This document shows positions 50,701 through 59,409 of a stretch of DNA of 64,000 nucleotides, one piece after another (the stretch's first letter is position 1; every line of letters begins with the position of its first letter). The position numbers were made by a program, and so were the translations under genes. The notes beneath the pieces were generated by a model that searched no databases, was not told the DNA's origin, and saw only the letters and a program-made list of their open reading frames with translations. Location of the stretch: positions 13,227,651 to 13,291,650 of the forward strand of contig OU452203.1 of the NCBI GenBank assembly GCA_911728435.2, written 5' to 3'. Source of the stretch: Apoderus coryli. Lineage: Eukaryota; Arthropoda; Insecta; Coleoptera; Attelabidae.

Positions 50701-51953
50701 CCAAGTCCAGAATTCCGCACATTCTCACTCAATATCATGACGCAGAAACAGCTGGTCACTATGGTATCGAAAGAACATTCCAACGCATTGCGAACAGGTA
50801 TTACTGGCCTGGAATGCGCAAAATGATAGCCGATCATGTTGGCAAATGCCTCGAATGTCAGAGATTCAAAGCAACGAATCTTAGGCCTGCCGGACTATTA
50901 CAAACACCTGTGCAATCCCAGCGATTCGAGACTATCGCCATTGATCTATTTGGTCCTTTACCAACTACAGACGAAGGTTATCGATGGATATTGATAATTG
51001 AAGACACCGCTAGCAGATGGACAGAGATGTTTCCCCTAGAATCTGCCACCGCCGAGGCTTGCGCCAAATGCCTCATTAACGAAGTCATCCTACGATTCGG
51101 AGTACCCAGACGCGTTATTAGCGACAATGGAGTCCAATTCGTCGGAAATGTCATGCAGAACATATCGCAGTGCTTAGGTTTTCATCAAAATCTCACTCCT
51201 GTATATCATCCCTCCGCGAACCCTGTTGAGCGAAAAAACCGCGACATGAAAACTCAGTTAGCTATATTGACAGCCAACGATCATAATAAATGGTCTAGTA
51301 GACTTCCATCCATAAGATTTGCTATGAACACTGCTAAATGCGAGTCAACCGGTTATACTCCTGCCTATCTTACCTTTGGACGCGAGTTACGCACATCAGA
51401 TGACTCAAACAGAGACTTCCGCGCAATTATTCAAAATGAAAATTTTGTGCCTCAAATCACTCCCTTTCTGCTAAATATTAGTGATACCTTGAGTGTCGCC
51501 CGTGAAAAACACGAACTAACACAAGATAAACGCAGTTTGTACAAAGACAAAAACAGACGAGTTCTAACTTATAAAATTGGTGACAAAGTTTTAATAAATG
51601 TTAATGCACACAGTGACGCAAAGAAGCAATTTACTTCTAAATTTGCCCCGCGACGCGACGGTCCATATAACATTTTACGAATAGTTACCCCTACAACATA
51701 CGAAGTTGCGCGCATCGATGACCCAACAACTCCAGTTGGAAAATTCCACGTTTCCGCCATCACCCCATTCATCTCTACACCTGATGACGATCCACCCGAG
51801 CCAACGCACCCAATACGTAAACGAGGTCGACCCAAGAAGAAGAGGACGCCTGCCAAGAACCAAAGAACATCCACTTCCTTTGTTGCCCCACACACGAGAC
51901 GTACGTGTGGTGCAAAGGGGGAGATTGTAACAAATATATCGCCCCATCCCTGA
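47703..51953 (+). CDS. Gag-Pol polyprotein of the Ty3/gypsy element
   Basis: Gag and Pol are fused in a single frame of 1,416 residues, from the first good ATG (AACGAAATGG) at 47703. The frame is open further up to 47565 without ATG. Order: Gag capsid-like region; zinc knuckle CSYCKYTGHIASEC (about residue 219); a second knuckle CYGCGTPGYIRSNC (about 269) where the usual His is Tyr; protease FLDTGAKSS (about 327); reverse transcriptase with YLDDIIV (about 652); RNase H with TDASSYALGA (about 801); integrase HHCC zinc region; and Asp, Asp, Glu catalytic residues in IDLFGPL, ISDNGVQF and NPVERK. The stop lies 28 nt inside the 3' LTR. It supplies all functions for copying and integration. No frameshift or stop is seen, so it may be active. 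Confidence 0.9.
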   Translation: MASVTLSDEQFRELLNRLTVGNIPETENRPNNTISGNFASCSSRFNGAADADVNAFIDAIDVYKNCTSISDENAFKGLPMLLDGFAATWYQGVKASLQTWEEAISLLRSTFGPIKPPYRVYRELFSNEQDVNTKTDIFVCKARSILAQLPPTTLNEATQIDMVYGLLNRRIREKIPRNNIDSFSALLTQARLVEETFEYSHKHKPSDVKNTNGNTKLRCSYCKYTGHIASECRKLAKSKSEKSTVNTTTPENNRDKSTEPIQHANNITCYGCGTPGYIRSNCPNCKSKSATTVNAAEFFYNNFDNSNPLIRPIVSIAINGHNGLAFLDTGAKSSVAGSTLSKLLLQDDISYTEENLLMTLADGVKRHVNAYIFDTDVTINDKVVRTKFISVPEHENSRTLLGVDFIQSANIILNIPDGKYFFAENSHSLYSFSADPEHNYSLVNNIQFEELKLRDNEALTLDAEQRDTLNSLLADFQEVFESSDEATPFAEHCIVLNDETPIAVPPYRMSEQKKVLLRQELDKLLQTGYIEECESPYAAPVVLVPKKEGVRLTIDYRALNSVTRADKYPIPRIDDLLHAAKKTKYMTTLDLRSGYHLVSVKPSDRDKTAFINPFGTFRFTRMPFGLRNAPATFQRLIDRFRSGLQDVFLLAYLDDIIVISATFHEHIDDLKKVIERLILFKLTLNRRKCSFCCESVHYLGHIISPDGIHPNDEKVAAILKMQPPKNVKQLLSFLQTCSWFRRFIENFAQVSKPLTYLTKKNVAWTWQNEQIQSFEQLKTLLCTAPVLRQADSQLPYTLRTDASSYALGACLLQGEGADERPVEYASRLLTPAEQNYNTTEREALAVVWAVKKFRGYLEGATTIIQSDHQALKWLMSLKSPSGRLARWTLELMPYDIRIEYITGKRNVIADTLSRPPTSTIENSTDCNFAAVDFPTLSIAKIRHEQISDPDIEKIITCFESNIENDVNFKKWTERGYILTNGILYRYTPEIDSEEPQLVAAKSRIPHILTQYHDAETAGHYGIERTFQRIANRYYWPGMRKMIADHVGKCLECQRFKATNLRPAGLLQTPVQSQRFETIAIDLFGPLPTTDEGYRWILIIEDTASRWTEMFPLESATAEACAKCLINEVILRFGVPRRVISDNGVQFVGNVMQNISQCLGFHQNLTPVYHPSANPVERKNRDMKTQLAILTANDHNKWSSRLPSIRFAMNTAKCESTGYTPAYLTFGRELRTSDDSNRDFRAIIQNENFVPQITPFLLNISDTLSVAREKHELTQDKRSLYKDKNRRVLTYKIGDKVLINVNAHSDAKKQFTSKFAPRRDGPYNILRIVTPTTYEVARIDDPTTPVGKFHVSAITPFISTPDDDPPEPTHPIRKRGRPKKKRTPAKNQRTSTSFVAPHTRRTCGAKGEIVTNISPHP

Positions 51954-52195
51954 ACCGACTCATCTAGTATGACGCTGGAGATTGCGGCAACCCGTAATGC
52001 ATATCTGGCGTCAGTACACACATCAACAAGCAAGTGACACCTGCGCTTCGTTCTCCGTTTGTCAATAATAATTTCTTTTTACACAAATACCTAAGTTCAA
52101 ATAATAATTATTACTTTGTTAAGTTAAGAATATATTTTAGTATAATTAAACCGTTGATTTAATTTTTGCGAGAACCAATAACACCCGCCTTCACA
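51926..52195 (+). repeat. 3' LTR (270 bp)
   Basis: Matches the 5' LTR. The first 28 bases also encode the end of Gag-Pol. Confidence 0.95.
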
Positions 52196-52199
52196 AATT

Positions 52200-52696
52200 A
52201 TAATTTTGTTAAAGAATTTTTTGTTTGTACATTTCAGGAGTGCCCATAGGCCCTAGTTTTGTTAAGGTTAAGCATGCGGAATGGAATGGATTGGATTGGA
52301 ATTTAGTGCAGCAAGGTTTGTCACATGGTAGGTAATCTTCAAATGAATTCAGTAATATTGCGTTGAATTTTTTTAATAGTTAAAAATTATAAGCAAAAAA
52401 ATAATCATTATTATTTTTAAACAATGTCTACTTTCTTTGTTACAGAAAAATTATAACCAATCCGCGCCGGTAATACGGAAAAATTAGTGAGCTTTTTGTC
52501 GACCAAAACATATGGAGTTTATGACGATTTAATTCCGATTTTCGAGGTCGCTATTCGTTAATTTAAATAGTAGCTCGACTCGCGTTTGTAAATTCTGAAA
52601 AACAAAATCGTAAATAATATCATTTGGACAATGGTAAGACATTGAAGTATGGTAAACAACTCCTACTTTGGAAGAATAAGCTACAAATTTCTATGT
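52200..52696 (+). other. Unit 4 of the tandem repeat: cassettes a and b, diverged
   Basis: Cassette a 52238-52327 (TTTCAG / ATG|GTAGGT) and b 52446-52696 (TTACAG / TGT|GTAAGT) keep their splice signals despite substitutions and indels. Cassette c is found only at 55,315, beyond an inserted element. Confidence 0.6.
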
Positions 52697-52722
52697 GTAA
52701 GTGAATTTAAACATATTTCTAT

Positions 52723-55117
52723 TACACACTAAAAACTGTTTGGTTAAATTTACAGAATATATTTATTTCCAAAATTTTGTTTAAGGTAACACTATATATA
52801 CTTGTAATAGCAATATGGATTTTAAAGTAATAAACAGGCTTTTTTATTTCAAGCAAAATATTTTGTCCTTTATTTTGCAGATTGAAGTAATTTTTCTGTT
52901 AAAAATAAGATATATGTACTTACATTAGTCATTTTAATGAATTGAAATAAACAAGAGATATTTAGTTAAATTAAACAAAGATCTGGGTTAAAATTAATAG
53001 AAACTAATCATCTGAATAATATCATTTTTGTTTATTTGACAAAATATATATTTGTAAAATTATAAACTTGTCAAGAAATCAGATTTTTCCGGCAAATAAA
53101 TATTTTGTCGTACCTGCAAGGTAATTACGCTCAGTGTTGTCACTTCCTATAGGGTCTAGCTACCTAATCTGCAAAATAGCAATATGATAGACACCTAGGT
53201 ATATTCCTGTGTATTTTACTGCTACACTATAAATGCATATAATAAAATATAAATTTTTACACAATCATTTGCCAATAAATATTATATTAATATTACTTAA
53301 TTCGTTAAGTTTGGTTTATCGGTATCTCTCTATACTTATAATACACATCTCCTTGTACTTAAATTTATTGTCAAAATGTAAATGTACGATCTGAGATATT
53401 TAGATATTATTGATATTTTAGATTAGGTACTTTAATTTCCCTAACTTCAACATTATTTATTTCCTATGAATGGCAATTGCTGGAATCTCTGGCAACAACG
53501 TCTGCTGGCTGTGTTTTGGTTCTAAGCAGCTTTGATTTTTGATTGTCTCAAAACCCAAAAGCCGACAGCAACCTTGAAAGCGGGGATTTCCAATATCATT
53601 CTATGGCAGTGATGTTTGGACGCTTTTTGTTGCATTTGCTTCTGTCCTTGCATTTTATTTAAGTTAGAGTTAGTTTTAGCGGTAAAAACTGTGGTTTTAG
53701 TTACTATTATAATTATAAATTACCAAGAACTGATGGGTGTTTGTTTGTTGTGTCAGTTAGTGATATCTATGAATATTGTTGAGTTGGTAAGTACCATTTT
53801 GTTTATGTTATTAATTATTATACGTAATATGTAGTAACAACAATAAATATTATAATAATAATAAATAATAAAATAAAATATAATATATTTATTATTATAT
53901 AGGTAATTAGGTAGGTAGTAGAACAATTTTGATGTACCGCTAGCCACTGAAAACTAGTTTGGTAAACATTAGTAGGTATACCTACCTATTTCTCCCAATT
54001 TTGATAAAATCGATAACGCTTTTAATAAAATATACCAGTTTCTTTCATCAAGACTTTTAAAATTCTAATAAGTGTGCTCCATGTTTTTTTTTGCAAACAG
54101 TTAATATGTTTTTACTATTTCCCTACATTGAGCATTTTTGTTATAGATTGATTTACAGTTTGAGAAGAGTGAAAAGTGGCAAAAATAAGCACTCGAGGTT
54201 TTCAACTTTTCAACAAGAGAGTCGTGCGAAATTTATGGATTGGTTGTGGGGTGTTTTTAATATACTAAAATAATTAAGTACCTTACAGTTATAATTCAGG
54301 TAAATAATTTAGTAATTTTCTTTACCCACATTTTTTAGGTTAGGGCAATAATGCTATTTAACAAATATTTAGACTTTGTTTCTACTTATGAAATTTGTGT
54401 ATTAATTTTGAGTTTTTTAATATACTACTTATGTTTAGTTTATAGAATTATCTAATTTTCTTCTGATTTTAAGTTTGTTCTCATTTTATGCACATTTGAT
54501 TAAGCTAAATGTCTATTTCGTTAGTTTTTTTAAACCCTACAATGTCTTAAATTTTTTTTTACTTTTAATTTTATTGTTAGAGAATAAAGCCAAAGTACAA
54601 ATAAATGTTTTTGTCTAATAAATATTGGATTCTTATTTCAAACTTTAAATACGAAAAAAAAGTGATTATTTAGTTAGAGTGATAAAGTGTGTAAATTCAA
54701 GTAAGTAAATCTAGAATCAAATATACTAAAAATACTTATTTTGATTAAAAATAAATTGTATTAGAATAAAAAAAACGGATTTTCAAATCAACGTCAGTAT
54801 AGTGTTTATCCTAACAGAATATATTAATTAAGAGAAATATTGGGTACTTTGATTTAACAAAATATTTTTGTTATATTAAGTAGCTTATTAAACAAGTTAA
54901 TGCAGATGTAAGTTGCCTTCAAAAAATATTTTGTTGAATTCACCAAATATTTATTTCTCTCAACCCTAGCTTTATTTATGGTAATTAGGACTCAGTTGGC
55001 ATCTAACTAAATGATTTTGTTAGTGCAAACAGATATTCAATCGTGGATATAGAAACAAATGCTTTTGTTGGATTAACAATATTTTTGTTAAATTAACCAA
55101 ACTCTTTTTAGCGTGTA
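52723..55117. mobile_element. 2.4-kb element with ~30-bp imperfect TIRs
   Basis: TACACACTAAAAACTGTTTG at 52723 and its imperfect reverse complement ending TAGCGTGTA at 55117 match at roughly 28 of 32 positions. The block sits exactly where the short b-c intron should be in unit 4. Related TTTTTGTTAAATTAACC-like motifs recur at 54.85-55.1 kb. No transposase ORF is found; the ORFs at 53.6 and 54.1 kb are unrecognised and short. Superfamily unknown. Confidence 0.5.
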
Positions 55118-55289
55118 TACAGCCATGGATGGATCGATTCCACATTGTTTTTGTTTTCTTAAATAACCACCAGAAAACAAAATTGGAAACAATACAGAAT
55201 TGTCTCCAAATACTTGTTTAATTTGCTCGATGAACATGTGTCAATTCTTCATCAGCGAATCAATTAATTGATTTTGTATTTATAACATT

Positions 55290-55365
55290 TTTAACCCTGA
55301 ACAACTTTGTGCAGAAGTGCGTAGATGGCATATCCACTAAAAGAATATCAGAACCATAAGAAACA
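55290..55365 (+). other. Start of unit 4 cassette c
   Basis: AACCCTGAACAACTTTG then TGCAG|AAGTGCGTAGATGGC matches the b-c intron end and the first ~50 bp of cassette c in units 1-3. Similarity is lost after about 55,365. Confidence 0.6.
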
Positions 55366-55807
55366 GAAGTATTTTTTTGAACTATGTACCATTTAGCGAT
55401 AGTACGGTATCTTATAAAGTTGTAATAACACATTTTCTGGATCAGTCATCTTCACGTTTTCTAAAATCTTTACCTGAACAATATCAAAACAGACAATATT
55501 TTTCGCGAAAAAGTATAGATAGTAAAAAATATTGAAAATTTGTAAAATATTATACAGGATATTTTATATCTATAATGTGACCTATTCAATGGTCTTCCAA
55601 AAAGTAGGTACTATAAGGTATCCTTAACTTAAACTTTCAAGTTTCAAAGTTATACAATAATGTATGTATATTTAAGTTTATAAAACTAACAATTTTATTT
55701 AACAAATGTATATATAAACAAATTACTTATTTTCTCGTACAAAAATATTGAATAGGATGAAAACTGACATGAGTTACTATTGGTAGGTTTTACTCAATGT
55801 ACCTATA

Positions 55808-57894
55808 CAGGGTGGTCCAACGAAAAGTTTGCACCTAGCTTTTCTCTTTTTTTTGTAGTCGAATGCGAAAATGCTCGGACACGTCGATTTTGCTTTTGAG
55901 GGGGACACATTTTAAACATATTTTTCGATCTGCGCCTTTAACCCCCTAGCGGGGGTGAGTAACAACCCTAAAATTTTAAATGGAAAGAGGGGTCTAATGA
56001 CATATCATTTGAAAGGACACAAAATTGTCTTTCTAATGATACCCTATTTGTCGAATTTTACTAAAACAGTTAATACGAAAACGACTTTAAAGACATTAAG
56101 CCGATAATTTTGGTATTAATGAGAAATACAAATAAGTTTTAATTATTACGACTGAAAACAACTACAATCATTTCTAAATTATTTACTTTGAAGAAAAACG
56201 GGATTTCAAAAACACTATCTTATTTATCAGAACTAAATTCCTCACTAATCGTTTGCGTTTTTTGTTGAAATAAAAACTGCAGATACGTGTAGGAAAAGAA
56301 TTTACACCGTTTATTTTAGTCTTTTCATTGATTCAGTTTGGTTGCTTCTCAAGTTATTTTACTTTTACCGTACAAAATGATTTATTCCATTCTAGAACGA
56401 GTTGAAATTGTTAAACTTTATTTTCAAAATAATAGTAGTGCTAGACTTACGGCTCGCTTATTTAATGAGAGACATCCCGATAAAAATGTGAATGATGTGT
56501 ACGTTGGCAAGTTAGTTAAAAAGTTTGTAGATACCGGATCTGTCTGTAATGTAAAACACCAGCCGCAGAAACCGATCAGAAATGAAGCTGTGGAAGTCGC
56601 TGTTTTAGGGCATGTTGAAATGGATCATAGTCAAAGTACCCGTCAACTAGCTGAAGCCTCAGGTGTCTCCCGTTCGTCCATAATACGAATTTTAAAAGCG
56701 TACAAATTTCATCCGTACAAAATCAAATTAGTACAGGAACTAAATGAGGATGATCCTGATAGAAGGCTGCAATTTTGTGAAGCAATGAGCCACCGTTTAA
56801 TTGAAGATCCGCAATTATTATTTAACATTTGTTTTTCCGACGAATGCACATTTTATTTGAATGGAGCTGTAAATAGGCACAATTGCCGTTACTGGGATGA
56901 CAGTAACCCACATTTATTCCGTGAGGTTCATACCCAGTATCCTCAAAAAATAAACGTCTGGTGTGGCATATTAGGAAATCATATTATAGGACCACTTTTT
57001 ATTCCTGGAAATTTAACTGGTGAAGTGTACCTAAACATGCTTGAAGACACAATTGATCCTTTAATAACACAAATAATAGAAGATGACCAAAATCATACTG
57101 CTGATCGGCTTTATTTCCAGCAAGATGGAGCACCTCCGCACTATGTGGCTCCTGTAAGACAGTTCTTAGATGACCGGTTCCCTGGACGGTGGATTGGAAG
57201 GAGGGGCCCAATTGAATGGCCTGCCAGGTCACCGGATTTATCGCCTTTAGACTTTTTTCTTTGGGGGCACTTAAAAAATAAATGTTTTGCCACGAAGCCC
57301 GAGTCCATAGAAGATCTTCGCCAACGCATTACAGAAGAGTGCAGAAACATAACACCTGATATGCTACAAAATGTTAGAAATAGATTTGAACAAAATCTGT
57401 ATTATTGTATGGAATCAAATGGGTCACATTTTCAACATTTGTTAATGTAACGTTTTAATAAATCAATTTAACAGCTTGTTTACTTTTTTTACAAAGCAAT
57501 GTTAAAACTAACAAACATTGGAATGTACTAACGATTGCAGGTGTTTTCACTCGCAATAATTAAAACTTATTTGTATTTCTCATTAATACCAAAATTATCG
57601 GCTTAATGTCTTTAAAGTCGTTTTCGTATTAACTGTTTTAGTAAAATTCGACAAATAGGGTATCATTAGAAAGACAATTTTGTGTCCTTTCAAATGATAT
57701 GTCATTAGACCCCTCTTTCCATTTAAAATTTTAGGGTTGTTACTCACCCCCGCTAGGGGGTTAAAGGCGCAGATCGAAAAATATGTTTAAAATGTGTCCC
57801 CCTCAAAAGCAAAATCGACGTGTCCGAGCATTTTCGCATTCGACTACAAAAAAAAGAGAAAAGCTAGGTGCAAACTTTTCGTTGGACCACCCTG
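55808..57894 (+). mobile_element. Apparently intact DD41D mariner-like element, 2.09 kb
   Basis: Ends CAGGGTGGTCCAACG and its reverse complement lie next to TA on both sides. The terminal inverted repeats are about 345 bp long and appear identical over that length, then decay over 20-30 bp. A single uninterrupted transposase gene lies between them. No TE is nested inside it. Confidence 0.9.
56377..57450 (+). CDS. Mariner-like (DD41D) transposase
   Basis: 357 residues from ATG 56377 (MIYSILERVEIVKLYFQ). The frame is open upstream to 56338 but without ATG. The N-terminus has a DUF4817-type helix-turn-helix (about residues 5-60) and a second HTH (TRQLAEASGVSRSSIIRIL). It is followed by the DDE_3 core with Asp155 (FSDECTF), Asp250 (QQDGAPPHY) and Asp292 (SPLDFFLWG). 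There are 41 residues between the last two, which places it with the DD41D (rosa/VISITOR-type) lineage rather than DD34D mariner. It would cut the element out and insert it at TA. All catalytic residues are present and no break is seen. Confidence 0.9.
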   Translation: MIYSILERVEIVKLYFQNNSSARLTARLFNERHPDKNVNDVYVGKLVKKFVDTGSVCNVKHQPQKPIRNEAVEVAVLGHVEMDHSQSTRQLAEASGVSRSSIIRILKAYKFHPYKIKLVQELNEDDPDRRLQFCEAMSHRLIEDPQLLFNICFSDECTFYLNGAVNRHNCRYWDDSNPHLFREVHTQYPQKINVWCGILGNHIIGPLFIPGNLTGEVYLNMLEDTIDPLITQIIEDDQNHTADRLYFQQDGAPPHYVAPVRQFLDDRFPGRWIGRRGPIEWPARSPDLSPLDFFLWGHLKNKCFATKPESIEDLRQRITEECRNITPDMLQNVRNRFEQNLYYCMESNGSHFQHLLM

Positions 57895-58089
57895 TATGTA
57901 ACCGTTTATTTTCCGAGTCTATATAGGAAAGTACTTTAAATAGGTATTGGTACAAACATTTTGTGAGACGAGTGTGGTTCACCCAAAACACGATAATAAC
58001 TAAAGTGTTTACTAAAAACGAGGGTAACGAGTATTTGATTTCTCGGTTGATAAGTCTCCTACGAATAATTTTAAAAATTTACCTATATA

Positions 58090-59409
58090 GGGGAGACCGG
58101 GGTCAATTAAACCATTTCTTACAAATAATTTTTTTCTGGCTAGAAACTGAATGGAAATGATTCTAAATTTATATTCACATATACCTGGGAGTTTGATATA
58201 CTTAACCTAGCAGTTAAATTAGACTATTGATAAGCAGGAAAGGAATATGCAAAAGAAATAAGAGATGGTGCATAATGTTACAAACGACCCCGGTCAAAGG
58301 TCAATTGAAACAATGGTAATGGGGACAATATATTGTTTATTTTCATTTATTAGTCAACAAAAAATATTCAAAACCAAGTAGAAACTATAACAAAATTGCC
58401 TCATAACTTCATAACAACAACAAAAATTTACACAATAGTCTGCTTATGAGGTATTCTGGTGTACCAGTTTGGACTTTCTTTTTTTCTTTCCTTTTGCTGC
58501 CACCTTTCGTGGTGGACCTTATCCAAAAGACCTAACAGCTTCTGGTGAAAAAGTCTCATTTTGGGTGGTTGATTTGTCTAAAGTATTTTCGGAAATTTCA
58601 AAATTTTCTAGTCCCTGAGAAGTTGATGGAGTAGGGTTTTGAAATTCAATGGTTTCTGGACTGTTGTTACGCCAGTTTCATCAACATTGCGTTGCTCTGG
58701 ATAAACTGGTTTCCTATAGTGCTCGTATTGATAAGTCACGGTGTCTTGATATGAAACGAGAAAACCAGTCTTCTCCCGCCATACCATTTTCAATCCACGT
58801 CTATCTTTCTGTACCTCAACAAAGACACATGAGATATACGAAATTGGTCAGCAGCTAGACGTAGCCATAGCCCATTTTGAAGCTCTACGTATGCCGATTC
58901 ATATAAAGATATATCTCAACTTGATCTATCAGGTTTTAGGACCCTTTAAGGGGTATCTGAAATTAAATAAACTAAGTAATTTATTTTACAAAAAGGTGGG
59001 GTCAATTGAAGCGTTACAAACGTCCCCGTTACAACTGACCCCAAGCGACATTTTTAAATAAATGATACCATATTTACTACAAGCGAGATTAATTTGAAAT
59101 ACTAACCAACGTAAAATAAAGCTAACTTAATGGCCTAACTAATATAAAGTTGACAACGAACTAAACACATACACAGACTCAATTACACATACATAAGGAA
59201 TATCGTAAATACTTACTTTGGACATGTGAAAACACAAATTCTCGCACTAAGTCAATATCCTTGCTTTAACGGCCCGCGGAGTACTGCCGGAAGAAGCTCG
59301 CCGATATTTCTGTATGTTATGAGCACAGTTTGGTTATACAATCTTTACCAGAAAGAAGTTCTGATCACTGTTTCAACTGACCCGTGTTACAATTGACCCC
59401 GGTCTCCCC
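58090..59409 (-). mobile_element. Internally deleted pogo-like element, 1.32 kb
   Basis: TIRs GGGGAGACCGGGGTCAATT and the reverse complement ending at 59409, with TA on both sides. GGGGTCAATTGA-like subterminal repeats occur at about 58,293, 58,998 and 59,030. On the minus strand, RNVDETGVTTVQKP (about 58,710-58,640; first catalytic Asp of pogo transposases) is followed almost directly by the C-terminal part SPEAVRSFG and PPRKVAAKGKKKRKS (about 58,545-58,470). The rest of the DDE core is deleted. Confidence 0.8.
58440..58800 (-). pseudogene. pogo transposase remnant with core deletion
   Basis: The open piece from 58793 runs VTYQYEHYRKPVYPEQ and then NVDETGVTTVQKP before stopping at 58608. 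The C-terminal tail continues in another frame with one stop. The second and third catalytic Asp are missing. Confidence 0.7.

Larger units (their letters stand above)
46818..52195 (+). mobile_element. Intact young Ty3/gypsy LTR retrotransposon, 5.38 kb
   Basis: Two 270-bp LTRs (46818-47087 and 51926-52195) start TGTAAC and end TTCACA. They differ visibly at one base. AATT is duplicated on both sides (46814-46817 and 52196-52199). A primer-binding region starts just after the 5' LTR (GACGCCCAACTTG), and the purine tract CAAAGGGGGAGAT precedes the 3' LTR. One uninterrupted gag-pol frame fills the interior. No envelope ORF is present. It is inserted in the intron after cassette e of tandem unit 3. 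Confidence 0.95.

Noticed and set aside
51569..52033. 154-residue minus-strand ORF
   Set aside because: Antisense shadow of the integrase C-terminus and LTR.
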